Below, in pieces: positions 16,597 to 26,214 of a stretch of 64,000 nucleotides of DNA. Below the pieces are notes generated by a model. That model had not been told where the DNA came from. It saw nothing but the letters and a program-made list of their open reading frames with translations, and did no database searches. Position numbers and translations under genes: made by a program. This DNA is from Clostridiales bacterium (GTDB lineage: Bacteria > Bacillota > Clostridia > Christensenellales > Borkfalkiaceae): NCBI GenBank assembly GCA_015055945.1, contig SVHH01000003.1, forward strand, positions 124,001 through 188,000. The letters are read 5' to 3'. Every line of letters begins with the position of its first letter. Position 1 is the stretch's first letter.

Positions 16597-17391
16597 ATGA
16601 GTTTTATTGAATTTGAAGAATTAGAAATGCAACAAGACTTCGCAATGAGCGAACCACACAGTCACGAGTTTTACGAACTCTACTTTTTAATCGATGGTCA
16701 GCGCGAAGTATTTGTTGAAAATAAAATGTTTAAAATTGCAGAAAACACCTTAGTAGTTGTTCCGCCCTTTTTTATGCACAAAACCGAAGGCGGTCCTTAT
16801 AAGCGTATAAACATCAACGTTACACCCGACCTTTTAACCGATTTTCAAAATGACTTTTTAATGAAACTATCTAAAAAAGCCGCTTACAAAATCAACCCAA
16901 ACAATCTTCACTTGGTTTTAAATCTGCTTGAAGAAGGCGCAAGATTACAAGCAAATGCAATAAAGAATAAAACTGACTGTATTTTATCTTTTACGCAAAC
17001 TATTCTTCATTTATTATCTTCACAAAACCTTACGCCTGTATCTTCACTAAGCACCGCGCGAAGTAATATTGCTGGTTCTACAGAAGTTTTGAAAATCTTA
17101 TCTTATATAAACCAACATTATAATCAGCCCATCACTTTAAAAGACTTGTGCGATAAATTCTTTTTATCCAAAGTTTCTCTTTGCAAAAAATTTAAAAACG
17201 TTATGCACTGCTCAATTATGGAATACGTTTCTCGTATGAGATTGAGCAAGGCAAAATCACTTCTTAAAGATACAAATAAATCAATTGAAGACGTTGCGCT
17301 TGACTGCGGATTTTCTTCAGCAAATTACCTTGGTTTAATCTTCAAAAAAGAAGTTGGTTTATCGCCGTTAAACTATAGAAAATCAAGATAG
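16597..17391 (+). CDS. AraC-family transcriptional regulator, probable hexuronate regulator
   Basis: A 264-residue regulator. The N-terminal half is a cupin-like sensing domain (HSHEFYELYFLIDG, typical for ligand binding). The last 100 residues form the two-helix-turn-helix AraC domain with ITLKDLCDKFFLSKVSLCKKFK and the signature IEDVALDCGFSSANYLGLIFKKEVGLSPLNYRK. It is transcribed divergently from uxaBA and stands between uxaBA and kdgK-kdgA, so it probably controls hexuronate use; the ligand may be a hexuronate or KDG (inference). It is followed by a bidirectional terminator. Confidence 0.9.
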   Translation: MSFIEFEELEMQQDFAMSEPHSHEFYELYFLIDGQREVFVENKMFKIAENTLVVVPPFFMHKTEGGPYKRININVTPDLLTDFQNDFLMKLSKKAAYKINPNNLHLVLNLLEEGARLQANAIKNKTDCILSFTQTILHLLSSQNLTPVSSLSTARSNIAGSTEVLKILSYINQHYNQPITLKDLCDKFFLSKVSLCKKFKNVMHCSIMEYVSRMRLSKAKSLLKDTNKSIEDVALDCGFSSANYLGLIFKKEVGLSPLNYRKSR

Positions 17392-17392
17392 A

Positions 17393-17423
17393 AAAAAACC
17401 CGACGAAATTCGTCGGGTTTTTT
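17393..17423. terminator. Bidirectional terminator between araC-type gene and kdgK
   Basis: CCCGACGAA and TTCGTCGGG pair with A-rich and T-rich flanks on both sides, serving the two convergent genes. Confidence 0.9.
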
Positions 17424-17450
17424 AATGTATTAAATATAACTATTATCAAA

Positions 17451-18470
17451 TTATCTTTGAACACGACCGCTTGCATCGCCACCAGCCAAGGTTTCAACTT
17501 CCTTCTTAGAAACCATGTTGTAGTCGCCTTCAATACTGTGTTTTAAGCAACTTGCGGCAATAGCAAATTCAATTGCTTGTTGGGGTTCATAGCCGTTTAA
17601 GAGTGAGTAAATAAGACCGCCACCAAAACTGTCGCCACCACCTACTCTATCAACGATATGCATAGCGTATTTCTTAGAGAAGTAAGCCTTACCATCAGTA
17701 TAAAGCATACCGCTCCAGTTGTTGTCGTTTGCAGAAAGGCTTTCTCTTAAAGTAATTGCTACACCTTTAAAGCCAAAACGATCAGTAAGTTTTTTAGCAA
17801 CTGAGATATAACCGTCTCTATCGAGTTTGCCACCGTAAATATCGGTGTTGTCCGCTTCGATACCGAATACGTCTTTAGCATCTTCTTCGTTAGCGATACA
17901 ATAATCAATATAGTTACAAAGTTCGCCCATAACTTGACCTGCTTTTTCTTTTGACCAAAGTTTTTTACGGAAGTTAAGGTCACAAGAAACGGTAATACCG
18001 CGCTTCTTTGCTTCTTTCAAAGCATCTGCGCAAATAGCCGCAACGTCATCAGAAAGAGCGGGAGTAATACCGGTAAAGTGGAACCAGTTTACGCCTTCAA
18101 AAATTCTAGCCCAGTCAAAATCTTCTTTTTTAGCGGTTGCAATAGAACTATTTGCTCTGTCGTAAATAACCTTACTTGGACGTTGGCTTGCGCCCTTTTC
18201 ACAATAATAAATACCAACTCTATCACCGCCGCGAACAACTAATGAAGTATCTACGCCAAATTTTCTTAAAGAGTTAACTGCTGCTTGACCAATTTCATGA
18301 TCGGGAAGTTTAGAAACGAACGCAACGTCCACACCATAGTTAGCAAGACTGATTGCAACGTTTGCTTCAGCGCCACCAAAAGTTGCTTGATATTTATCAC
18401 TTTGAACAAATCTCAAGTATCCTTCAGGAGCAAGTCTCAACATCAATTCACCAAAAGTTACTGCTTTCAT
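17451..18470 (-). CDS. kdgK: 2-keto-3-deoxygluconate kinase
   Basis: A 339-residue PfkB-family sugar kinase that phosphorylates KDG to KDPG with ATP. The N-terminal glycine-rich stretch is FGGAEANVAISLA, and the C-terminal signature with the catalytic aspartate is DRVGGGDSFGGGLIYSLL. Its ATG overlaps the kdgA stop codon (ATGA), so translation is coupled. The neighbours UxaA, UxaB and KDPG aldolase identify the sugar acid. Confidence 0.92.
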   Translation of the reverse strand: MKAVTFGELMLRLAPEGYLRFVQSDKYQATFGGAEANVAISLANYGVDVAFVSKLPDHEIGQAAVNSLRKFGVDTSLVVRGGDRVGIYYCEKGASQRPSKVIYDRANSSIATAKKEDFDWARIFEGVNWFHFTGITPALSDDVAAICADALKEAKKRGITVSCDLNFRKKLWSKEKAGQVMGELCNYIDYCIANEEDAKDVFGIEADNTDIYGGKLDRDGYISVAKKLTDRFGFKGVAITLRESLSANDNNWSGMLYTDGKAYFSKKYAMHIVDRVGGGDSFGGGLIYSLLNGYEPQQAIEFAIAASCLKHSIEGDYNMVSKKEVETLAGGDASGRVQR

Positions 18471-19036
18471 AATTTTTTAATAATCTCCTTACAATTTTCA
18501 ACGATGTCGCCTTTCATCATGAAACTTCCGCCGACAGCGTAAACTTTTTCAAATGCCAAAAATTCTTCTAAGTTGGTTAAGTCCACCCCACCAGTAGGAA
18601 TAAACTTAATTTGGGGGAACGGTGCAGAAAGTGCTTTTAATGCTTTCAAACCACCGTAAACGTTCGCCGGGAAGAATTTAACGATATTAATTCCAAGTTC
18701 AATTGCTTGCATAATTTCAGTAGGAGTTACGCAACCGGGATAGTAAGGAATACCAAGTTCTTTTGCGTAAACTGCAACTTCAGCAGAAAGACCCGGAGAA
18801 ACAAGAAACTTTGAACCTGCTTCAACAGCCTTTTTAGCCTGTTCTAAATTGATAACAGTACCTGCACCGATGTTCATATCGGGAAATTCTTTAACGCCAA
18901 GCGCAATTGCTTCCGCAGCGCAAGCCGTTCTGAAAGTGATTTCCGCACAGTTAACACCACCATCACGGAGTGCTTTAAGAGTGGGAATAGCGTCCTTAAT
19001 GTCTTTGATAACGACAACCGGAATTACTCTGTCCAT
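18467..19036 (-). CDS. kdgA: KDPG aldolase
   Basis: A 189-residue class I aldolase that splits 2-keto-3-deoxy-6-phosphogluconate into pyruvate and glyceraldehyde-3-phosphate. The conserved CAEITFRT, GAGTV, SPG and PYYPGCVTPTE blocks are present, with the Schiff-base lysine in NIVKFFPA and the phosphate-binding PTGGV. It is somewhat shorter than the roughly 205-residue family norm at the N-terminus, but AGGTGG directly before MDRVIPVV supports this start. It is the first gene of the kdgA-kdgK pair. Confidence 0.93.
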   Translation of the reverse strand: MDRVIPVVVIKDIKDAIPTLKALRDGGVNCAEITFRTACAAEAIALGVKEFPDMNIGAGTVINLEQAKKAVEAGSKFLVSPGLSAEVAVYAKELGIPYYPGCVTPTEIMQAIELGINIVKFFPANVYGGLKALKALSAPFPQIKFIPTGGVDLTNLEEFLAFEKVYAVGGSFMMKGDIVENCKEIIKKL

Positions 19037-19092
19037 AATACCACCTTTTAATAATTTATTATTTATTGTATCGCAAAAGCGAAATTAAACTA

Positions 19093-19109
19093 TTGTGATT
19101 TTAACACAA
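19093..19109 (-). promoter_or_regulatory. Possible operator upstream of kdgA-kdgK
   Basis: TTGTG-ATTTTAA-CACAA is a perfect 5-bp dyad with a 7-base centre, close to TTGACT (19118-19113, minus strand). No full promoter with correct spacing is clear, so this is only a candidate regulator site. Confidence 0.35.
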
Positions 19110-19203
19110 AAAAGTCAATTAGTCAATAATAAAATAAACATTTAAGAGCACAATTTTACTAATTGCTGTAAAAAATTAAACCTAACAATAAATGTAAAAT
19201 AGA

Positions 19204-19218
19204 TTATGTCTAACATAA
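19204..19218. repeat. Dyad TTATGT-CTA-ACATAA, copy 2
   Basis: Identical over 15 bases to 4476-4490. The similarity continues downstream (ACATAAACGCAATCATTTT here, ACATAAAAGGCAACCACTTT there), though here the second arm of a terminator is missing. Confidence 0.55.
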
Positions 19219-19421
19219 ACGCAATCATTTTGGCTAGTAAACACAATATTTTTATTCGTTTTTAATCAAGTATAAATTTGAGAAGTATTGCTTTTAATTT
19301 TTCTAATCTATTTTATCAATTTTATCAACTTTCATTTGGCACTAAGTGAGATAATGGAAAATATTTAGTAAAACAATAAACATTTTAAGATTTTTTTTGA
19401 CATTTTTTCCTATTATATTTC

Positions 19422-19450
19422 TTGACTAATCTTCTAGATTAGTATATAAT
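19422..19450 (+). promoter_or_regulatory. Promoter of leuS with an internal dyad
   Basis: TTGACT (19422-19427) and TATAAT (19445-19450) are 17 bases apart. Between and over them lies the inverted repeat ACTAATC-TTCTA-GATTAGT (19425-19443), well placed for a repressor. Confidence 0.8.
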
Positions 19451-19508
19451 TTATGCTGTTGACCTAAAAACAAAAGAAAGTATTTTATACGGAGGCATAA
19501 ATTTATTT

Positions 19509-21941
19509 ATGGACATTAAGAGAATTGAGAAAAAATGGCAAGCCATATGGGAAAAAGAAAAGTTAGGCGTTTTCAACCCTAAAAACGTTGACAAGAAATA
19601 TTATTGCTTGGAAATGTTCTCATACCCTTCTGCCGCAAAATTACACCTTGGCCACTGGTATAACTATGGACCTACGGATAGTTTTGTTAGATACAAAAAA
19701 ATGAAAGGATTTGAAGTTTTTCAACCTATGGGTTTTGACGCTTTTGGTCTCCCCGCGGAAAACTATGCAATTAAAACGGGTATTCACCCCAAAGATTCAA
19801 CTGATAAAAACATTGCAAACATGGAGCAAACCCTTAAGGAAATGGGCGCTATGTTTGACTGGACCGCTGAGATTAAAACTTGTAATGAAGATTACTACAA
19901 GTGGACTCAATGGCTCTTTTTGAAGTTATACGAAAAAGGACTTGCATACCGCAAGGAAGCACCTGTTAACTGGTGTCCCAGTTGTAAAACTGTTCTTGCA
20001 AACGAACAAGTAACCAACGGTGTTTGCGAAAGATGCAACAGCGTTGTAGTGAAGAAAGATTTAACTCAATGGTTCTTCAAAATTACCGATTATGCTGAAG
20101 AATTATTGCAAGGCTTAAACACTATTGACTGGCCCGATAAAACCAAACTTATGCAAAAAAACTGGATAGGTAAATCTACTGGTGGCGAAATTGAATTTAC
20201 TGCTGAAAGCGGCGATAAATTCAAAGTATTCACCACTCGTGCTGATACCCTTTTCGGCGTTTCTTACGTTGTCCTTGCTCCCGAACATCCCTTGGTTAAA
20301 AAACTTACTTCTAAAAAGCAACAAAAGGCTGTTGAAGAATATATTTTAGAAACTTCTAAAACTACTGAAATCGATAGACTTTCAACTACAAGAGAAAAGA
20401 CTGGCGTTTATATTGGACACAACGCTATCAACCCCATTAACGGCAAAATCGTTCCCATTTACGCCGCTGATTACGTTTTGTATTCTTACGGTACTGGCGC
20501 TGTTATGGGTGTTCCTTCACACGATGAAAGAGACTTCGCTTTTGCTAAAAAGTACGACCTTCCTATCACCCGCGTTATCAAAGGTGTTGGTAACGTAAAC
20601 GATGAACTTCCTTTTGTTGAAGACGGTATTATTGTTAACAGCCCTGGATTTGACGGTATGACTAGCGAAGAAGCCAGAAAAGCAATCATTAACAAACTCG
20701 TTCAAGAAAACAAAGCAGAACATAAAACCAATTATAGACTTCGCGACTGGTTAGTATCACGTCAGCGTTACTGGGGCGCACCTATCCCCGTTATCCACTG
20801 TGATAAGTGTGGCGTAGTTCCCGTACCCTACACTGATCTCCCCGTCAAACTCCCCTACGACGTTGAGTTTGCACCCGACGGAGAATCACCACTTGCTAAA
20901 CACCAAGGCTTTATGAACGTTAAGTGCCCCGTTTGTGGTGGCGATGCGCATAGAGACCCCGATACTTTAGACACTTTCGTATGCTCAAGTTGGTACTACT
21001 TAAGATATCCCGATGCAGACAACTCTAAAGAACCGTTTAGCCCAGAAACAATCAATAAAATGCTTCCTGTTGATAAATACGTTGGCGGCGCTGAACACGC
21101 TTGTATGCACTTACTTTACGCTCGCTTTATAACCAAAGCACTTCGCGATATGGGTTACCTTAACTTTGACGAACCGTTTAAGTCACTTGTACACCAAGGT
21201 ATTATTTTAGGACCTGACGGTATGCGTATGAGTAAGTCAAAGGGAAATATTATCGCCCCCGACCCTTACGTAGAAGAATATGGCTCTGACGTACTCCGCT
21301 TATACCTTATGTTCGGTTTCTCTTATACCGAAGGCGGCCCTTGGAGCGATGACGGTATTAAGGCTATCACTAAGTTCCTTGACAGAATCGAAAGACTTGC
21401 TGATAAGATTAACGCTACCCCAGCTTCTAAAAATAACGTTATTGAAAAACCCGAAAAAGACCTTCTTTACGCAGCAAACTACGCTATTAAATGCGTTGAC
21501 AAGGATATGGAAGAATTCTCATTTAATACTGCAGTTGCTCGTTTAATGGAACTTCTCAACGCACTAACCAAATATGACGGTTTAGAAGGCAAAAAGAACG
21601 TTACCGTATTCAAGAATGCGTTCAAAATTTTAATTCAACTTCTCGCACCCTGTGCTCCCCACTTTGCTGAAGAAATTTGGGAAAGTTTGGGCGGCAAAGG
21701 TTCAATCTTTAACACAAAATATCCCGAATGCGACGAAAGCGCGCTCGTTCTTGACGAAGTTGAAGTTGCAGTTCAAATCAACAGTAAAATGCGTGCAAAA
21801 ATTATGTTACCTAACCAAGTTACCGAAGAACAAGTTAGAGAAATCATATTTAAGGATGAAAAACTTGCCGCTGAACTAGAAGGCAAACAAATCAAAAAAC
21901 TTATCATCGTTCCCAAAAGACTCGTTAACATTATCGTTTAA
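19509..21941 (+). CDS. leuS: Leucyl-tRNA synthetase
   Basis: An 810-residue class Ia synthetase that charges tRNA-Leu. The catalytic signatures are [12 protein letters not shown] (HIGH type, here HLGH) near the N-terminus and MSKSKGN (KMSKS type) near residue 580. The editing domain lies between them, and a zinc-ribbon-like CPSC...CERC set is visible around residue 160. The length is normal. The GGAGG ribosome binding site is 13 bases before the ATG, slightly far. Only 22 bases separate it from the P-type ATPase gene, so they are probably co-transcribed. No T-box leader is present. Confidence 0.97.
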   Translation: MDIKRIEKKWQAIWEKEKLGVFNPKNVDKKYYCLEMFSYPSAAKLHLGHWYNYGPTDSFVRYKKMKGFEVFQPMGFDAFGLPAENYAIKTGIHPKDSTDKNIANMEQTLKEMGAMFDWTAEIKTCNEDYYKWTQWLFLKLYEKGLAYRKEAPVNWCPSCKTVLANEQVTNGVCERCNSVVVKKDLTQWFFKITDYAEELLQGLNTIDWPDKTKLMQKNWIGKSTGGEIEFTAESGDKFKVFTTRADTLFGVSYVVLAPEHPLVKKLTSKKQQKAVEEYILETSKTTEIDRLSTTREKTGVYIGHNAINPINGKIVPIYAADYVLYSYGTGAVMGVPSHDERDFAFAKKYDLPITRVIKGVGNVNDELPFVEDGIIVNSPGFDGMTSEEARKAIINKLVQENKAEHKTNYRLRDWLVSRQRYWGAPIPVIHCDKCGVVPVPYTDLPVKLPYDVEFAPDGESPLAKHQGFMNVKCPVCGGDAHRDPDTLDTFVCSSWYYLRYPDADNSKEPFSPETINKMLPVDKYVGGAEHACMHLLYARFITKALRDMGYLNFDEPFKSLVHQGIILGPDGMRMSKSKGNIIAPDPYVEEYGSDVLRLYLMFGFSYTEGGPWSDDGIKAITKFLDRIERLADKINATPASKNNVIEKPEKDLLYAANYAIKCVDKDMEEFSFNTAVARLMELLNALTKYDGLEGKKNVTVFKNAFKILIQLLAPCAPHFAEEIWESLGGKGSIFNTKYPECDESALVLDEVEVAVQINSKMRAKIMLPNQVTEEQVREIIFKDEKLAAELEGKQIKKLIIVPKRLVNIIV

Positions 21942-21963
21942 TCACTAATTAGTAAGGCATACA

Positions 21964-24399
21964 ATGAAAAAACAAAGCGCACAAAACAAAACACCTAAAA
22001 GATTAAGTCCTTCAATCACTGAAGGACTTAACGACGTGCAAGTAAATGCGAGAATGGAATGCGGAATGCGCAATCTCGTAACAAAAAAGTACTCAAAGTC
22101 ATACTTGAGTATTTTTGTCGATAACATTTGCACGGTATTTAACCTTTTAGGTTTAACTGTTTTCGTTGCACTTTTATGTATTAGCGATATGGTTAAGATT
22201 ACCGATTTCTTCTTCGTTTTATTTTATATTGCGAATATCACAATCGGTATTATACAAGAAATTAGAGCAAAACACAGCGTTGATAAGTTGTCGATTATGT
22301 CTAACAAAACAACTAAGGTTGTTAGAAACGGCGAACTTAGGGAAATTAGCGCTGAAGATATTGTTTTAGACGATATTATAAAACTTGGCATCGGCAACCA
22401 AATCCCCACTGACTGCATTATTATTGATGGTGATATTGAAGTTAACGAAGCGTTAATTAGCGGCGAATCTATCGCTATTAAAAGACGCGTTGGAGAAATG
22501 CTGCTTGCTGGTAGTTTTATTACTTCTGGCACTTGCTACGCTAGAGCGGAAAAAGTCGGTAAAGAAAATTACGTTGAAACGCTTTCCGCTAAAGCAAAAC
22601 AATACAAACGCCCGCACTCTGAAATAATGAGTTCGCTTAAAACTATTATCAAAGTTATTATCTGCTTAATTATCCCTATCGCAATTGCGTGGATACTTAA
22701 GTCATCTATAACTGAAGACTTTGCAACTGCCATTTATAAAACTTCCACCCCCGTTATCGGGATGATTCCATCAGGAATGTTTTTATTAACAAGCGTTGCG
22801 CTTGCGGTTGGCATTATTAAACTTGCCAAACACAACACGCTTGTTCAAGACTTATATTCGCTCGAAATGCTCGCGCGAGTAGATATGATTTGTTTTGATA
22901 AAACTGGTACGATAACCAACGGCGAAATGACTGTTAGCGAAGTTGTGCCTTTGTGTGAAACTGATTACAATACTGAAGAAATTATGGGCTCTATGCTACG
23001 CGCACTAAAAGCCGATAACCAAACTGCTTTAGCGTTAAAACAATTCTTTAGCGAAAATGAAGTTTATTCCCCCGCTTTCACCCTACCCTTTAACTCAGCA
23101 AGAAAGTTATCTGCGGTTACTTTCAGCGATATAGGCACGTTTGCTTTTGGCGCTCCAGAATTTGTTTTAACTAACAATGAGTATGCAAAAATTGCCCAAA
23201 AGGTAAACGAATATGCTAAGCGTGGTTTAAGAGTGCTTGTGTTTGCACACACCGATACCCCGCTTGCAGAAAACTTCTTACCTAGAGATTTTACTCCGTT
23301 AAGCTTGTTTATTATTGCAGACAACGTTCGTGAAGATGCAATTAAAACGATTGCATGGTTCAAAGAAAACGACGTAGCAGTAAAAGTTATATCGGGCGAC
23401 AATCCCTTAACCGTTTCTGAAGTTAGTAAACGCGTAGGTATTCCCAACGCTGAACAATACATAAGTTTAGAAGGTTTAAGTGAAAAAGAAGTTGAAGACG
23501 CTGCAAATAAGTATACGGTTTTTGGCAGAGTTTCCCCCGAACAAAAAGCAATACTTATTCGCTCATTAAAGGCCGCTGGGCACGTAACCGCAATGACTGG
23601 CGACGGCGTAAACGACATTCTTGCGCTTAAGGAGGCCGATTGCGCTATTTCAGTTGCCGCTGGTAGTGATGCCGCTCGCAACGTATCACACATTGTATTA
23701 ATGGATAATAACTTTAATTCAATGCCTAAAATCGTTCATGAAGGTAGGCGCGTTATCAACAACGTACAAAGTTCCGCATCACTATTTTTAATGAAAACGA
23801 TTTTCACAATGCTTATGGCGGTTATAACCTTGTTCCTACCGTACATGACCGCTTATCCCTACAAACTTTCAAATATGATAATGTTTGAAGTTTTCATAGC
23901 GGGTATTCCTTCAACACTACTATCATTCCAACCCAACGATTCTCGCGTTGAAGGTAGTTTTATAAACAAAGTCATCGCAAAATCATTACCCGCGGGTGTA
24001 TTGATGGTTCTTAGCGTTTTAATGGTTGAAACAGCAAGAATTTTTGTCAATATGTACTCCCCAGACCAAATGATTTACGAAACTATGGGCATTTACGTTT
24101 TGACTTACGTTGGTTTAATCAACTTGTTTATGACTTGTAGACCTTTCAATATGTTTAGAACAATTTTGTTTACGCTGACGACTTTGATTATTCTAACGCT
24201 CACTTACCTATCATTCAACGGGCAGATAAGCAACCTACTCTCACTCACCGTTATGCTGCCCCTATCTGAATACTGGCATCACTTAGCAATTACTGGTGGA
24301 ATTATAATTATAAATATACCGCTTGCGTTCGTATTGAGAAACGCGTTCAATAAAATTGACGTAAATAAATTCTTCTCTAAAATTTTCAAAAATCAATAA
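21964..24399 (+). CDS. Cation-transporting P-type ATPase, CtpE-like
   Basis: An 811-residue P-type ATPase. The phosphorylation motif CFDKTGTIT, the hinge TGDGVNDILALKEADC and the actuator SGES loop (ALISGESIAIKR) are present, with about ten membrane segments. The M4 region reads TPVIGMIPSGMFLLTSVALAVG, with PSG where calcium pumps usually have PEG. It most resembles the CtpE-like group, whose mycobacterial member is involved in calcium uptake. It lacks heavy-metal CPC motifs and metal-binding domains. The ion is uncertain. It follows leuS closely and ends at a strong terminator. Confidence 0.85.
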   Translation: MKKQSAQNKTPKRLSPSITEGLNDVQVNARMECGMRNLVTKKYSKSYLSIFVDNICTVFNLLGLTVFVALLCISDMVKITDFFFVLFYIANITIGIIQEIRAKHSVDKLSIMSNKTTKVVRNGELREISAEDIVLDDIIKLGIGNQIPTDCIIIDGDIEVNEALISGESIAIKRRVGEMLLAGSFITSGTCYARAEKVGKENYVETLSAKAKQYKRPHSEIMSSLKTIIKVIICLIIPIAIAWILKSSITEDFATAIYKTSTPVIGMIPSGMFLLTSVALAVGIIKLAKHNTLVQDLYSLEMLARVDMICFDKTGTITNGEMTVSEVVPLCETDYNTEEIMGSMLRALKADNQTALALKQFFSENEVYSPAFTLPFNSARKLSAVTFSDIGTFAFGAPEFVLTNNEYAKIAQKVNEYAKRGLRVLVFAHTDTPLAENFLPRDFTPLSLFIIADNVREDAIKTIAWFKENDVAVKVISGDNPLTVSEVSKRVGIPNAEQYISLEGLSEKEVEDAANKYTVFGRVSPEQKAILIRSLKAAGHVTAMTGDGVNDILALKEADCAISVAAGSDAARNVSHIVLMDNNFNSMPKIVHEGRRVINNVQSSASLFLMKTIFTMLMAVITLFLPYMTAYPYKLSNMIMFEVFIAGIPSTLLSFQPNDSRVEGSFINKVIAKSLPAGVLMVLSVLMVETARIFVNMYSPDQMIYETMGIYVLTYVGLINLFMTCRPFNMFRTILFTLTTLIILTLTYLSFNGQISNLLSLTVMLPLSEYWHHLAITGGIIIINIPLAFVLRNAFNKIDVNKFFSKIFKNQ

Positions 24400-24403
24400 T
24401 ATA

Positions 24404-24431
24404 AAAAGCCTACTAAATTTGGTAGGCTTTT
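24404..24431 (+). terminator. Terminator of the P-type ATPase gene
   Basis: AAAAGCCTAC and GTAGGCTTTT pair around TAAATTTG, followed by T-rich sequence, five bases after the stop codon. Confidence 0.88.
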
Positions 24432-24445
24432 CTTCTTGAATAACA

Positions 24446-24476
24446 AAAACGCCGTTGCAATTTGCAACGGCGTTTT
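24446..24476 (-). terminator. Terminator of acpP
   Basis: AAAACGCCGTTGCAA and TTGCAACGGCGTTTT form a perfect 15-bp stem, 12 bases behind the acpP stop codon. Confidence 0.9.
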
Positions 24477-24487
24477 CTATTCGATTA

Positions 24488-24715
24488 TTATTTACCTTCA
24501 ATCATTTTAACGATATCGCCAACAGTTTTAATGTTAACAGCATCTTCTTCAGGAACGGTAACGTTGAATTCTTCTTCTAAACTCATAAGCATTTCAACAA
24601 CGTCAAGTGAGTCAGCACCTAAATCTTTTACAATATCCTTATCTTCAGTGATTTCATCAACTGATTTGTTTAATTGCTGAGCAATAAGTTCTTTTACCTT
24701 ATCGACAGTTGCCAT
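24488..24715 (-). CDS. acpP: Acyl carrier protein
   Basis: A 75-residue acidic protein that carries growing fatty acids on phosphopantetheine attached to Ser36 in DLGADSLDVVEM. Length and charge are typical. It stands alone, not beside fab genes, with its own promoter and terminator. A GGAGG ribosome binding site precedes the ATG. Confidence 0.97.
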   Translation of the reverse strand: MATVDKVKELIAQQLNKSVDEITEDKDIVKDLGADSLDVVEMLMSLEEEFNVTVPEEDAVNIKTVGDIVKMIEGK

Positions 24716-24745
24716 CTAAGTTTCCTCCAAATTTTTTATACATTT

Positions 24746-24774
24746 ATTATAATATATTTTGCCACATAATGCAA
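24746..24774 (-). promoter_or_regulatory. Promoter of acpP
   Basis: Minus-strand TTGCAT (24774-24769) and TATAAT (24751-24746), 17 bases apart. Confidence 0.8.
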
Positions 24775-24801
24775 GTATTATTAGCAAAAAATTAAATTTG
24801 A

Positions 24802-26175
24802 TTACTCAACAGCAGGAAGTGAATCAAAGCCCTTTTTCAAGTCTTCTTCAGTAGGAACGTAATCGCTCATAGTTTTTGCGTTATACGCACTGTACGCAGC
24901 AAGGTCAAAGTAGCCAGTACCAGTTAAGCAGAATACAATCTTTTTCTTTTCGCCAGTTTCTTTGCATTTGAGCGCTTCGTCAATAGCAACCCTTATTGCG
25001 TGTGAAGATTCGGGCGCAGGAAGAATACCTTCAGATTTAGCAAAAGTAACGGCTGCTTCAAATACTCTAGTTTGTTCAACTGCAACCGCATCGATATAAC
25101 CGTCGTGATAAAGTTTAGAAACGATAGGATTCATACCGTGATATCTAAGTCCGCCAGAGTGGCTAACTGCGGGCATAAATCCGTTGCCAAGCGTACACAT
25201 TTTAAGAAGCGGAGTCATTTTACCAGTATCACCAAAGTCGTAAGCGTATTTACCACGAGTGAGCGACGGACAAGATTTAGGTTCAACACCTATAATCTTA
25301 TATTTTGCAGTTCCATTAATAACGTCTTTAACAAACGGAGCAATAAAACCACCGAAGTTAGATCCACCGCCAACGCAAGCAATAAGAACGTCGGGCTCAA
25401 TATTGTATTTATCAAGAGCAATTTTAGTTTCTAAACCGATAATTGATTGATGAAGCACAACGTGATCCATTACGCTACCCAAAACATACTTACAGTTGGG
25501 CGTTTCAAGTGCTTTTTCAGTTGCTTCCGAAACAGCACAACCAAGCGACCCACCAGTTCCGGGGAATTGTTCTAAAATCTTTCTACCAACCTTGGTCGTT
25601 TCAGACGGACTAGGAATAACCTTACCGCCATAAGTTTCGATAACGGCTTTTCTAAACGGCTTTTGTTCTGCGCTAGATTTTACCATAAAAACGGTTAAAT
25701 CCATATTATAATAAGCGCACGCCATAGAAAGCGCCGTACCCCATTGACCTGCACCAGTTTCGGTCGTAAGTGAAGTTAAACCTTGTTCTTTTGCATAATA
25801 TGCTTGCGCAATAGCAGAGTTAAGTTTATGTGAGCCTGATGTGTTGTTACCTTCAAACTTATAGTAAATTTCAGCGGGAGTATCTAAAACCTTTTCTAAG
25901 CAATACGCTCTAGTTAAAGGTGACGGACGAATCATTGCATAAAAGTCTTGAACTTCTTCAGGAATTTCAATATATTCATCGGTAAAGTTCAATTCTTGTT
26001 TAGCAAGTTCTTCACAGAAAACTTCGCTAAAATCTTCTAAAGTGCACGGTTTTAAGGTTTTGGGATTTAATGCGGGTTCGTGCTTATCTTTCATAACCGC
26101 ATTCATATTATACCAGTATTTAGGAAGTTCACTCTCCGAAAGGAATATTTTGGTAGGAATTTTTTTGTCTTTCAT
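24802..26175 (-). CDS. trpB: Tryptophan synthase beta subunit, TrpB2-type, stand-alone
   Basis: A 457-residue PLP enzyme that makes tryptophan from indole and serine. The PLP lysine lies in GSHKLNSAIAQAYYAK, the catalytic glutamate in TETGAGQWG, and the phosphate-binding loop is CVGGGSNFGG. The length and the extended N-terminus (KYWYNMNAVMKDKHEP) fit the TrpB2 group rather than the 400-residue TrpB1 that pairs with TrpA. No trpA or other trp gene is near. The leader carries a T-box with a UGG codon, so expression should rise when tRNA-Trp is uncharged. Indole salvage or tryptophan synthesis with a distant TrpA are both possible. Confidence 0.93.
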   Translation of the reverse strand: MKDKKIPTKIFLSESELPKYWYNMNAVMKDKHEPALNPKTLKPCTLEDFSEVFCEELAKQELNFTDEYIEIPEEVQDFYAMIRPSPLTRAYCLEKVLDTPAEIYYKFEGNNTSGSHKLNSAIAQAYYAKEQGLTSLTTETGAGQWGTALSMACAYYNMDLTVFMVKSSAEQKPFRKAVIETYGGKVIPSPSETTKVGRKILEQFPGTGGSLGCAVSEATEKALETPNCKYVLGSVMDHVVLHQSIIGLETKIALDKYNIEPDVLIACVGGGSNFGGFIAPFVKDVINGTAKYKIIGVEPKSCPSLTRGKYAYDFGDTGKMTPLLKMCTLGNGFMPAVSHSGGLRYHGMNPIVSKLYHDGYIDAVAVEQTRVFEAAVTFAKSEGILPAPESSHAIRVAIDEALKCKETGEKKKIVFCLTGTGYFDLAAYSAYNAKTMSDYVPTEEDLKKGFDSLPAVE

Positions 26176-26214
26176 AATTATTTCTCCTTATGTTTATTAG
26201 CAAACGGTAAAAAC

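Larger units (their letters stand above)
19037..19421. other. AT-rich intergenic region between kdgA and leuS, no gene seen
   Basis: These 385 bases hold no convincing reading frame or RNA gene. They contain a TTGTG-N7-CACAA dyad (19093-19109) 57 bases upstream of kdgA, a second copy of the TTATGTCTAACATAA dyad, and long A/T runs. No T-box pattern for leuS is visible. Confidence 0.6.

Noticed and set aside
19037-19508. Possible T-box leader for leuS
   Set aside because: No AGAGAG, specifier context or GGGTGG T-box sequence was found, unlike the clear set before trpB.
22291-22315. GATTATGTCTAACAAAAC, similar to the recurring dyad
   Set aside because: It lies in the P-type ATPase coding sequence (IMSNKTT) and lacks the second arm, so it is a chance match.
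23064-23693. 209-residue ORF antisense to the P-type ATPase gene
   Set aside because: It has no family motif, and the opposite strand encodes a complete P-type ATPase with all its motifs. It is a codon-usage shadow.
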